Shown here one piece after another: positions 35,020 to 42,722 of a DNA stretch of 64,000 nt. A model generated the notes under the pieces. That model worked only from the letters and a program-made list of their open reading frames with translations, was not told the origin of the DNA and ran no database searches. The DNA is from Leifsonia sp. Root112D2 (GTDB lineage Bacteria; Actinomycetota; Actinomycetes; Actinomycetales; Microbacteriaceae). The position numbers were made by a program, and so were the translations under genes. The DNA is taken from contig NZ_LMCU01000002.1 in NCBI RefSeq assembly GCF_001424905.1, positions 248,001-312,000 of the forward strand, written 5' to 3'. How positions within the stretch are numbered: the first letter of the stretch is position 1; each line of letters starts with the position of its first letter.

Positions 35020-35097
35020 GACAGGCTCCCTTCCGCACGCTCGGTGCCGAAGCCGGCGCCGTCGACGATACGAATTCCCATCATGACACCCCAGATG

Positions 35098-35112
35098 CTT
35101 GTCAAAGTCAAT
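35098..35112. promoter_or_regulatory. candidate MarR operator, copy A
   Basis: CTTGTCAAAGTCAAT lies in the divergent region between the dehydrogenase and marR. It matches copy B (ATTGACAATGTCAAT at 37285) at 12 of 15 positions, and the flanking NAT also fits. Confidence 0.5.
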
Positions 35113-35133
35113 AATGTGAAAGATCATCTATCT

Positions 35134-35616
35134 ATGACTGCTGCAGCGAACGGACGCGCCGACGAAGCGGATGCCGGTTCGCGCCTGCTCGCTGCGGAAC
35201 TCACGACCGAGATCGAATTCCTGACGGCGCGGGCGCGAGCCATCGGTTCGAGCCGGGCCAACACGCTGCTGGCGCCGCTGGGTCTCAAGGTGCGCTCGTA
35301 TGCGGTGCTCTCGCTCGCGTGCAGCGGGCTGAATCCGTCGCAGCGGGAGCTCGCCGACTTTCTGAGCCTCGACCCGAGCCAGATCGTGGCTCTTGTCGAT
35401 CAGCTTGAGCAACGCAGGGCAGTCACTCGCGAGCAGGATCCGCGTGACAGGCGCTCCAAGGGCATCACCGCAACCGACGAGGGCGTTCGCCTTCATGACG
35501 AGGCCAGGAATGCCATCCGTCGCGCCGAAGCAGAGTCGCTTGCCCCGCTCGATACGGGCGAACGCGAGCAACTGCGCGCCCTCCTGCGCCGCATCGCCTT
35601 CGACGCCGCCGAGTAG
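35134..35616 (+). CDS. MarR-family regulator
   Basis: 160 aa. Winged helix with LNPSQRELADFLSLDPSQIVALVDQLEQRRAV and the wing REQDPRDRRSKGITATDEG (about residues 65-115). It is divergent from the acyl-CoA dehydrogenase gene and convergent with the acyl-CoA ligase gene six bases away. Two copies of one motif sit in the marR and ligase promoter regions, so it probably controls this local regulon, with an aromatic or fatty acyl-CoA as possible effector. The start at MTAAANGRADEAD is chosen because upstream codons lie in the operator. Confidence 0.88.
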   Translation: MTAAANGRADEADAGSRLLAAELTTEIEFLTARARAIGSSRANTLLAPLGLKVRSYAVLSLACSGLNPSQRELADFLSLDPSQIVALVDQLEQRRAVTREQDPRDRRSKGITATDEGVRLHDEARNAIRRAEAESLAPLDTGEREQLRALLRRIAFDAAE

Positions 35617-35622
35617 CCGCAG

Positions 35623-37179
35623 TCAGCGGGCGTATTGCTCGCGCAGCGTAGCCTTGCGCACCTTGCCGCTCGCCGTACGCGGCAGCTGCTCAACGAAGAC
35701 CACGTCCTTGGGGATCTTGTACCTGGCGAGCCTGCCCTGCAGATGCGCGCTGACCTCGTCCCGGCTGATCTGAAAGCCCTCGCGCACCGTCACGACCGCC
35801 AGCGGAACCTCGCCCCACTTCTCGTCAGCGACCCCTATCACTGCGACGTCCTGAACGGCCTCGAGCTCGACGATGATGAGTTCCACCTCGGCGGGGTAGA
35901 TGTTCTCCCCGCCCGAGATGATCATGTCCTTGAGCCGATCGGCGATGTAGAGATAGCCCTCGTCATCGACGTAACCCATGTCTCCGGAGCGGAACCAGAC
36001 GCCGTCTGCATAGGAGTCGGCGGTCGCATCCGCCCGGTTCCAGTACTGCCTGATCACGTTCGGCCCCGCGATCTGAACCTCACCGACCTCGCCCGCCGGC
36101 AACACGCGACCCCGCTTATCCACGACACGCACGTCGGTGAAGAAATGCGGCAAACCGGCGGAACCGGCCTTGTCTCGGCTCTTGGTGGGCGACAGGCTGG
36201 TGGCGCCCGGCGCCGTCTCGGTCATGCCGTAGCCGCCGGAGAAATTCAGCCCGCGGCTCTCGTAGGCCTCGAGCACGCGCATGGGAACGGCGGAACCGCC
36301 ACAGGTGAGCTTGGTGAGCGAGCTGATGTCGGCATCCGCCCAATCAGGATGCTCGCAGAGCATCTGATAGGTCGTGGGCACGCCACTGATGACGGTGCAG
36401 CGGTATTTCTCGATCAGGTGCAGGGCGCGACCCGGATCGAATTTGGCCTCGAGCACCACCGTGGCCCCCTTGAGCAGCGCCGGCAGCACGCCCATGTCGA
36501 GCGAGGCGACATGGAACATCGGCGAGATCATGAGCGCGACATCGGTACTGACGAAGTCGTAGTCGACGAGCACATTGAAGCAGTTCCAGGTGATGTTGCC
36601 GTGCGTGAGCAGGGCGCCCTTCGGCCGGCCCGTTGTGCCGGAGGTGTACAGAATCATCGCGGGATCATCCCCCGTGACGGGCACGTCGAAATGCTCGGCG
36701 GATGCGGCGGCCCGCACCGCATCGAGCCTCTCGAGACCGGGGGGCGTCGCCCCCTCGACCGCGGCAGCGCCGGCGACAGTCAGGTCGGCGACCTCGATGC
36801 GGTGCGAGACCCGCGTCTCGCGGGTGCCGAGTGTGGCGAGTTCACGAAGAGACTCGGAGTGCACGAGCAGCGTACTGCCGGAATCCTGCAGGGCAAAGCG
36901 AATCTCGGGCGCCGCCAGCCGCGCGTTGAGCGGAACGAACACCGCCCCGACGGTTCCGGCGGCAAAGAAGGTCTCGAGAAACGCCGGGTGGTTCTCACCG
37001 AGGTAGGCCACCCGGGAACCGGGCTGCACACCGCGCTCACGCAGGGCGTTAGCGAGCCGATCGATGCGATCGATGAACTCGCCGTAGCTCAACTGAACAT
37101 CGTTGAAGATCAACGCGGCTTTATCGGCCGACTTGGTGCGGCGACGGTGAATCCACGAGCCCAATCCCTGGTTCAGCAT
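35623..37179 (-). CDS. acyl-CoA synthetase (AMP-forming)
   Basis: 518-aa ANL-superfamily ligase that activates a carboxylic acid to its CoA ester. The P-loop ILYTSGTTGRPKGALLTHGN is near residue 165, GGYGMTETAP is motif A5, and WFRSGDMGYVDDEGYLYIADR and the final LPRTASGKVRKATLR (catalytic Lys) are intact. The specificity is not clear; the length and LAAPEIRFALQDSG region resemble fatty- or aryl-acyl ligases. Its promoter carries operator copy B. The start is MLNQGLGSWIHRRR. Confidence 0.92.
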   Translation of the reverse strand: MLNQGLGSWIHRRRTKSADKAALIFNDVQLSYGEFIDRIDRLANALRERGVQPGSRVAYLGENHPAFLETFFAAGTVGAVFVPLNARLAAPEIRFALQDSGSTLLVHSESLRELATLGTRETRVSHRIEVADLTVAGAAAVEGATPPGLERLDAVRAAASAEHFDVPVTGDDPAMILYTSGTTGRPKGALLTHGNITWNCFNVLVDYDFVSTDVALMISPMFHVASLDMGVLPALLKGATVVLEAKFDPGRALHLIEKYRCTVISGVPTTYQMLCEHPDWADADISSLTKLTCGGSAVPMRVLEAYESRGLNFSGGYGMTETAPGATSLSPTKSRDKAGSAGLPHFFTDVRVVDKRGRVLPAGEVGEVQIAGPNVIRQYWNRADATADSYADGVWFRSGDMGYVDDEGYLYIADRLKDMIISGGENIYPAEVELIIVELEAVQDVAVIGVADEKWGEVPLAVVTVREGFQISRDEVSAHLQGRLARYKIPKDVVFVEQLPRTASGKVRKATLREQYAR

Positions 37180-37284
37180 TGCAGACGCAGACCCTTCACG
37201 CACCCGCGTTGCGCGGGCGATCGATAGACGACACTGTCCCGCGTGGGCGAACACACCTCGGGTATATACACCGTAAATTTAATA

Positions 37285-37299
37285 ATTGACAATGTCAAT
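37285..37299. promoter_or_regulatory. candidate MarR operator, copy B
   Basis: ATTGACAATGTCAAT is a perfect palindrome (7-bp arms, one central base), 106 bases upstream of the ligase start in AT-rich DNA. It is related to copy A at 35098. Confidence 0.6.
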
Positions 37300-37342
37300 G
37301 ATCGGGATGTGCACAATCGATCGATGCCGGTTTGCGCCGCCG

Positions 37343-37969
37343 CTATTCGGCTTGAAAACCGCCCACCGGGCTCAGCGACGTCGCCAACAGGAACGGGTCG
37401 CGCACCTGGCTCGATCGCTCGGAGGCCGCCACCAGCGGTGCGAACTCGCCGGCCGCGCGCTGGATGCGCTCGTGCAGGGTTTTCACCGTGTCGGCACCGC
37501 TGCCCCAGTCCTCCGAGGCCGCGAAAACGGCCGTCGGAACGACCACCGCGTGCAGATAGATGAACATCGGCCGAATCGCGTAGTCGAGTGCGAGCGAGTG
37601 CCGGGCGGTCCCCGCCGTCGCCGCTATCACCACGGGCAGATCGGTGAGCGCCTGGTTGTCCATCACGTCGAAAAACGACTTGAAGAGGCCGCTGTAACTC
37701 GTCGTGAAGATGGGCGTCACGGCAATGAGACCGTCGGCCGCGGTCACGGCGTCGATCACCGCCTCCAGCTTCGGGCTCGGAAAGCCCGTGAGCATGTTGT
37801 TCATGATGTCGTGGGCGACGTCGCGCAGGTCGAAGGTCTGCACATTCACCTCGACGCCCTGCTCCTCGAGCGCGGATGTCGTTGCCGCAGCAATGCGCTC
37901 GGCGAGCAACTGCGTGGATGACGGCTGGCTGAGTCCGGCGGTCACGACCACGATGGTACGGCTGGTCAT
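37343..37969 (-). CDS. NADPH-dependent FMN reductase (CE1759-like)
   Basis: 208-aa flavodoxin-fold reductase. VVTAGLSQPSSTQLLAERIA is the FMN phosphate loop, and TPIFTTSYSGLFKSFFDV is the flavin/dimer region. It overlaps the monooxygenase gene stop by four bases, and CGGAGG precedes the ATG of MTSRTIVVV. It resembles the CE1759 family, which is paired with CE1758-type luciferase-like oxidoreductases. It probably supplies reduced FMN to that partner. Confidence 0.88.
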   Translation of the reverse strand: MTSRTIVVVTAGLSQPSSTQLLAERIAAATTSALEEQGVEVNVQTFDLRDVAHDIMNNMLTGFPSPKLEAVIDAVTAADGLIAVTPIFTTSYSGLFKSFFDVMDNQALTDLPVVIAATAGTARHSLALDYAIRPMFIYLHAVVVPTAVFAASEDWGSGADTVKTLHERIQRAAGEFAPLVAASERSSQVRDPFLLATSLSPVGGFQAE

Positions 37970-39135
37970 GAGCGCACCTCCGCGATTTCGCTCTCCTCGG
38001 CAGTGTCGCCGGCGCGATCGGTACTGGCGCCATCGGTGCTGGCGGCATCGGTGTTGGCGGCGCGCTCGGCGTCGGCCAGCAAGGAGGCGTGGGTGGGGGC
38101 ATCCGGAACATCGGCCGGGCGATTCGCGGCGAACTCGCGACGCAACACCGGCACGACCTCCTCGCCGAGCAGATCGAGCTGCTCGAGCACGGTCTTCAGG
38201 GGCAGTCCGGCGTGATCCATGAGGAACAGCTGGCGCTGGTAGTCGCCCACGTAGTCGCGGAATCCGAGCGTGCGGTCGATGACCTGCTGCGGGCTGCCCA
38301 CGGTGAGCGGCGTCTGCGAGGTGAACTCCTCGAGGCTCGGTCCGTGACCGTACACCGGCGCATTGTCGAAGTACGGGCGGAACTCGGTGACGGCATCCTG
38401 CGAATTCTTGCGCATGAACACCTGGCCGCCGAGCCCGACTATGGCCTGCGCCGCGGTGCCGTGCCCGTGGTGCTCGAAACGCTGCCGATAGAAGGCGATC
38501 ATCTTGGCCGTGTGCGAGGCGGGCCAGAAGATGTGGTTGGAGAAGAACCCGTCGCCGTAGAACGCGGCCTGCTCCGCGATTTCGGGGCTGCGGATGCTGC
38601 CGTGCCACACGAAAGGCGGCACCCCGTCGAGCGGGCGCGGCGTCGAGGTGAAGCCCTGCAGCGGCGTGCGGAACTGGCCCTCCCAGTCGACCACGTCTTC
38701 GCGCCAGAGTCGGCGCAGCAGTGCGTACTTTTCCAGCGCCAGCGGAATGCCCTGGCGGATGTCTTCACCGAACCACGGATACACGGGGCCGGTGTTGCCA
38801 CGGCCGAGCATCACGTCGACACGGCCGTCGGCGATGTGCTGCAGCATGGCGAAGTCCTCGGCGATCTTCACCGGGTCGTTCGTGGTGATCAGCGTGGTCG
38901 AGGTGCTCAGAATGATGCGCTCGGTCTTGGCCGCAAGATAACCGAGGGTCGTCGTGGGGCTCGACGGAATGAACGGCGGGTTGTGGTGCTCGCCCGTGGC
39001 GAAGACATCGAGGCCCACCTCTTCGGCCTTCTGAGCGATGGCCAGCGTGGCCTTGATGCGCTCGTGCTCCGTTGGCGTGTAACCGGTGGTCGGGTCGGTC
39101 GTCACGTCTCCGACGGTGAAGATTCCGAACTGCAT
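37966..39135 (-). CDS. luciferase-like flavin monooxygenase (CE1758-like)
   Basis: 389-aa TIM-barrel LLM-class enzyme. GLDVFATGEHHNPPFIPSSP, STSTTLITTNDPVKIAEDFA and GRVDVMLGRGNTGPVYPW are typical. It uses FMNH2 and oxygen on an unknown substrate. The last 45 residues are a low-complexity Ala/Asp/Ser/Thr tail (TDAASTDGASTDRAGD) beyond the barrel. It overlaps the FMN reductase gene, so they form a two-component system. Confidence 0.9.
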   Translation of the reverse strand: MQFGIFTVGDVTTDPTTGYTPTEHERIKATLAIAQKAEEVGLDVFATGEHHNPPFIPSSPTTTLGYLAAKTERIILSTSTTLITTNDPVKIAEDFAMLQHIADGRVDVMLGRGNTGPVYPWFGEDIRQGIPLALEKYALLRRLWREDVVDWEGQFRTPLQGFTSTPRPLDGVPPFVWHGSIRSPEIAEQAAFYGDGFFSNHIFWPASHTAKMIAFYRQRFEHHGHGTAAQAIVGLGGQVFMRKNSQDAVTEFRPYFDNAPVYGHGPSLEEFTSQTPLTVGSPQQVIDRTLGFRDYVGDYQRQLFLMDHAGLPLKTVLEQLDLLGEEVVPVLRREFAANRPADVPDAPTHASLLADAERAANTDAASTDGASTDRAGDTAEESEIAEVRS

Positions 39136-39218
39136 GTCGACGTCCTGCCTTTACGTTTCTGAGATCCTATTTCTATGCATTTGCATGGATATCGTACACA
39201 ACAGACGGCATGGCGTCT

Positions 39219-39911
39219 CTATTCCCACGCGACACCCTGGGCCCTCGCCGCGTTAAACAGCCTGGCGGAGCGCACAATCCCGGCGCACATAAGCCCCTGG
39301 CCAAGGATGTAGGCAACCATGATGGTCGTGTCGATCTGCCATGGCTCGAAGCCGGGCAGGAACCGGTGCAGGCCGAGCATGGTGTCGGAGAGCACGACGA
39401 GGGCCGAGCCGATGACGATGAGGCGGTCGCAGCTCGCGCCGAGAACACCGACGGCGCCGAGCGCGAGCCCGTAAATCGCGACCGGCACCAGCAGCACCCC
39501 GGTGTGCGGGGCGAGCACGGCGACCAGAGCGATCCACCAGAGCACGTAGATGACGCTCCACCAGGGCAGGCGACGCCGACGCATCCGCCGGGCGTACAGC
39601 ACGAGATAGGCCACATGGGCGAGCAGGAAGAACCCGAGGCCGCTCAGAAAGCCGAGGTCACCCGAGTTCATCAGCGAGATGTCTCCCAGCCACGAGAAGA
39701 CAATGGCGAGGGTGCCCAGCAGGGCGATTTCGGTGCGCAGACGCGGCAGCGACCAGAGCAGCGCGAGCAACAGGGCCGGCATCAGCAGCGGTATTGTCGC
39801 TGTTGCCACTGCCCCTGCCGTCAGCGCGAGCGCGACGAGGTGGATGACGCCAACGACCGCGTAGGGCAGGAAGGAGATGAGGCGCCGAAGCGGCGACGAC
39901 GACGTCTGCAC
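39219..39911 (-). CDS. YhhN-family membrane protein (lysoplasmalogenase-like)
   Basis: 230 aa with about eight hydrophobic helices. The family core FSWLGDISLMNSG (acidic pair in a helix) and the later LIVIGSALVVLSDTMLGLHRFL are present. Mammalian relatives TMEM86A/B cleave lysoplasmalogen; in bacteria the role is unknown. GTG start, with a TAGGAT box six bases upstream. It stands alone between the flavin system and rpsO. Confidence 0.85.
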   Translation of the reverse strand: MQTSSSPLRRLISFLPYAVVGVIHLVALALTAGAVATATIPLLMPALLLALLWSLPRLRTEIALLGTLAIVFSWLGDISLMNSGDLGFLSGLGFFLLAHVAYLVLYARRMRRRRLPWWSVIYVLWWIALVAVLAPHTGVLLVPVAIYGLALGAVGVLGASCDRLIVIGSALVVLSDTMLGLHRFLPGFEPWQIDTTIMVAYILGQGLMCAGIVRSARLFNAARAQGVAWE

Positions 39912-39917
39912 GTCGCG

Positions 39918-39923
39918 ATCCTA
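39918..39923 (-). promoter_or_regulatory. -10 box, leaderless start of the yhhN gene
   Basis: TAGGAT on the minus strand, six bases before the GTG at 39911. Confidence 0.5.
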
Positions 39924-39956
39924 TCGGGACAGGTCTGTCAGGCGGGGCAAACACAA

Positions 39957-39984
39957 CGGGCCGCCACCCTTCGGTGACGGCCCG
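39957..39984 (-). terminator. rpsO terminator
   Basis: CGGGCCG and CACC stems close a CTTC loop. The single plus-strand mismatch becomes a U-G pair in the minus-strand RNA, giving a 12-pair stem. TTGTGTTT follows on the minus strand, as expected for an intrinsic terminator. Confidence 0.8.
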
Positions 39985-40084
39985 CATGTAAGAAGTTCGC
40001 GTTGTCGAACGAAGACCCTTCTCGCCGTTCGACGGTTCAGGGATCGCCCGCGCGGCTTCGAATCTGGTTATCGACTCGCGCCTT

Positions 40085-40354
40085 TTATCGACGCAGACCG
40101 AGGCGCTCGATGAGCGAGCGGTAACGGCTGATGTCGATGTCAGACAGGTAGCCCAGCAGACGACGACGCTGTCCAACCAGCAGAAGCAGGCCACGACGTG
40201 AGTGGTGGTCGTGCTTGTGCTCTTTCAGGTGCTCAGTGAGATCCTTGATGCGACGGGTGAGCATAGCCACCTGTACTTCAGGGGATCCGGTGTCACCGGG
40301 GTGGGTCGCGTACTCTTCGATGATCGCCTTCTTGATATCGGCTTCAAGTGCCAT
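40085..40354 (-). CDS. rpsO: 30S ribosomal protein S15
   Basis: 89 aa, standard length. KKAIIEEYATHPGDTGSPEVQ and HKHDHHSRRGLLLLVGQRRRLL are the S15 core that binds 16S rRNA and S6/S18. AAGGGG precedes the ATG of MALEADIKK. The frame is open further upstream but the ribosomal protein begins here. In most bacteria pnp follows directly; here they are 7 kb apart. Confidence 0.98.
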   Translation of the reverse strand: MALEADIKKAIIEEYATHPGDTGSPEVQVAMLTRRIKDLTEHLKEHKHDHHSRRGLLLLVGQRRRLLGYLSDIDISRYRSLIERLGLRR

Positions 40355-40466
40355 AGATGGAACCCCTTTTCTCTCGCTGCGCGGTGCCCGGGACAGAATG
40401 TCTGGGCTCTCTTTATCCGCGGCCGTCAGACGGCAACTGCACGAGTTTAGCAGAATCGGCTGGGTC

Positions 40467-40859
40467 TCACGGACCCAGAATCGTGCAGCGGATGCCGGGA
40501 ACGGCGGCAAGTTTCGCATCCGTCGTGACCAGGGGCGCTCCCACCTCTTCGGCGAGCGCAATATACGCCGCGTCATACGTCGTGGCGTTGTGCGCGAGCT
40601 CCCGGATGCGCGGCAGAAGTGGCCGCGTCGGCCACACGTCAAGCTCGTATGAGGCGAGACGACGAGCGAGCTCATCGAATTGAGCATCGTCCAGCCCGCC
40701 GCCCAGCCAGAGCCCACGGAATGCGCTCATGGCCTCGACCAACAAGTGCTCCGTAGCGACCCAGTGCGCGTCGCGCGCGAGAAGAACAGCGACGTCATCC
40801 GAGCGCCCCGCGGCATCCGTCATCCACTCAACCAGGGCGGAGGCATCGACAACGATCAT
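40467..40859 (-). CDS. vapC: VapC-type PIN-domain toxin
   Basis: 130-aa RNase. The PIN acidic residues are in VVDASALVEW (Asp near 5), TEHLLVEAMSAF (Glu near 42), TYDAAYIALAEE (Asp near 95) and VTTDAKLA (Asp near 113), so the active site looks complete. The ATG overlaps the vapB stop by four bases. The target RNA is unknown; VapC enzymes usually cut tRNA or rRNA loops. Confidence 0.9.
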   Translation of the reverse strand: MIVVDASALVEWMTDAAGRSDDVAVLLARDAHWVATEHLLVEAMSAFRGLWLGGGLDDAQFDELARRLASYELDVWPTRPLLPRIRELAHNATTYDAAYIALAEEVGAPLVTTDAKLAAVPGIRCTILGP

Positions 40860-41113
40860 CGCGACGCCGCGAGGTTCTTTCGATCCTGCGCGTCGCGCCC
40901 TTGCCGGATGATCTCGCCGACGTCGAGTGCGCCATTCCCCCGAGGCCGAATCGGCTTCTGCGTGCGCAGAATCTCACGATTGCGCGCGTTCGCCGCCTCG
41001 CGTTCGAGCACATCGAGCAGAAAGACCTGCAGCGACTCCCCCCGTCGCTCCGCCTCCGCGACCAGGGTCAGTCTCACCTGCTCAGGAACATCACGCACTT
41101 GAACGGCAACCAT
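40856..41113 (-). CDS. vapB: VapB/FitA-type antitoxin
   Basis: 85-aa ribbon-helix-helix antitoxin. VQVRDVPEQVRLTLVAEAERRGESLQVFLL is the DNA-binding part. The C-terminal region rich in Arg and Asp would block the toxin. A TAGAAT box ends six bases before the ATG and sits inside a palindrome, indicating a leaderless, self-repressed operon. Confidence 0.85.
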   Translation of the reverse strand: MVAVQVRDVPEQVRLTLVAEAERRGESLQVFLLDVLEREAANARNREILRTQKPIRPRGNGALDVGEIIRQGRDAQDRKNLAASR

Positions 41114-41132
41114 GCATGCATTCTAGCATGCA
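41113..41132. promoter_or_regulatory. vapBC operator overlapping the -10 box
   Basis: TGCATGC and GCATGCA arms are separated by ATTCTA, which is the -10 hexamer TAGAAT on the minus strand (41120-41125). VapBC binding here would block the promoter directly. Confidence 0.65.
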
Positions 41133-41186
41133 CAAATGCACTCGTGGCTGACGGTCGACTCGGTTCAACTCTGCCGGATGCGCCCG

Positions 41187-42581
41187 TCATCCGGCTCGCC
41201 TTCGGATGGCGTCGGCGAGCGCGGTGGGGGCCTTGGTGGCGCGGCGCCAGTCGGCGCGCGGGTCGATCCAGGGCGGTGCAAGCACCTCGGGAACCCCGCG
41301 GTTCATGCGAATTTCCCACCCGGATGTGTCAATGGTGCGGTGATGGAACCAGCAGAGGAGAACGCCATTGTCTGTGTGAGTCTCCCCAGCATCCGCGGCG
41401 GGCTGAACGTGATGGATTTCGCACCAGCCGGCGGGTATTTGGCAGCCGGGGATGAGGCATCCGCCGTCACGCAAGGTGACCGCCTTTCGCTGTTGCGCAG
41501 TGAAGGAGCGCTGCGGCGAGCCCAGTTCGATGACGCGGTCGAGACTGTCGAAAACCACCTGCTGCACGCCGCCCGTGCAGGCGAATTGCTTCACCGCTCG
41601 CATCGAGATGGGCACGTCTGAGCCATCGATGTGACCGGCACCGTGCCCGCGACGCAGGTCTTCAGCCCGCACGCTGACGCAGACGGTGGGCGCCGACCCG
41701 CCGATGGTGGGCGTGTCACCGCTGCGCGCGATGGTATCGATGAGCGAGGCGAAGACGTCGTGCCGCTGCTGATCCCGGCTGCGCGGGTCGTCGCTGATCC
41801 GACCCGTGGCACGTTCCTCGTGCGAGAGGAATGCTGGAGCCGTCTTGGGAGCCATTCCGCTGTCGAGTGATCGGGCCAGTTTGGCTGCCACCTCGGGCAT
41901 CAAATCGCCGTTCACCGGAATGAGCCCGTCGCGTTCACGCCCAAGCCGGAAACCGCGCCGACGCATCGCCCGCTCCTCAGCGTCATCGGTGCCGTCTTCG
42001 TCGAGCAACGCCTGCCAGGCCTGAACCTGAATGCGCATCTGATCAGCAGTGAAGGCCACGGCGGATTCGGGAGTCGGCCCAGTGGCGGCCGCAACGAGTT
42101 CCTGCTCGGCAACGGCCAGGTGGTCAATCGCGCAGTGTTCGGAGACGGGCAGCAGACCGTGCACGATGGCGAGCGCCGCATCCGTTCCAATCTCGCCGCT
42201 CTGCAGTGCAGCGGCGACCACAGAAAACCGGGCAGGCATCGAGAAGCCCGCCAGCGTGAGCTGCGCTCTCGTGTGCAGGCCGAGTCGCATCCGCTTTTCC
42301 GCGGTTGCGGCCGAGACGAGCGTGACCCGCTGCAGCAACTCATTGGCGTTGCGGCATCCCTTCGACGCCGCCAGGCCCCCGATGCCGAGCTCTTTGCGTG
42401 AGCGCTCGGCAATCTCGCCGGCCCGCGCCACTCGCGCCGCGTCGATCAGCCGGCCGAGCTTTTCCACCGCCGTCGTGCTGGCCAACAGCGCGTCGTCTGA
42501 CAGCACGCGCACATCAGCGGATGCGAGCACATCGGCAAGCGTGCCGGTGATCTCATCGATCCGTGTCGTGAAGCTGTCCAT
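41187..42581 (-). CDS. DUF222 plus HNH endonuclease-domain protein (13E12 type)
   Basis: 464 aa. The N-terminal two thirds are DUF222 (GCRNANELLQRVTLVSAATAEKR, GEIGTDAALAIVHGLLPVS). The C terminus is an HNH fold with zinc cysteines: GGCLIPGCQIPAGWCEIHHV and NGVLLCWFHHRTIDTSGW. These genes are multicopy and variable in actinobacteria (13E12 repeat family of mycobacteria) and are thought to be selfish or mobile. The start is MDSFTTRIDEITG; the frame is open 43 codons further upstream. Confidence 0.88.
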   Translation of the reverse strand: MDSFTTRIDEITGTLADVLASADVRVLSDDALLASTTAVEKLGRLIDAARVARAGEIAERSRKELGIGGLAASKGCRNANELLQRVTLVSAATAEKRMRLGLHTRAQLTLAGFSMPARFSVVAAALQSGEIGTDAALAIVHGLLPVSEHCAIDHLAVAEQELVAAATGPTPESAVAFTADQMRIQVQAWQALLDEDGTDDAEERAMRRRGFRLGRERDGLIPVNGDLMPEVAAKLARSLDSGMAPKTAPAFLSHEERATGRISDDPRSRDQQRHDVFASLIDTIARSGDTPTIGGSAPTVCVSVRAEDLRRGHGAGHIDGSDVPISMRAVKQFACTGGVQQVVFDSLDRVIELGSPQRSFTAQQRKAVTLRDGGCLIPGCQIPAGWCEIHHVQPAADAGETHTDNGVLLCWFHHRTIDTSGWEIRMNRGVPEVLAPPWIDPRADWRRATKAPTALADAIRRRAG

Positions 42582-42722
42582 ACGAGAATTCTCCCGCAGA
42601 CCACCGACATTCGCGTCGACAGAACCCCCGGTCAGAAATGCTTTCTGTGGATAACTTTGCAAGGAGCCACCTGTGCAGGAATGGAGGCGACAAGCGGTTC
42701 CCACCGCCATTCGCTGGGCAAG

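Noticed and set aside
39175..39186. Palindrome ATGCATTTGCAT upstream of the luciferase-like gene as a third MarR site
   Set aside because: It does not match the TTGnCAAnGTCAA motif of the other two sites.
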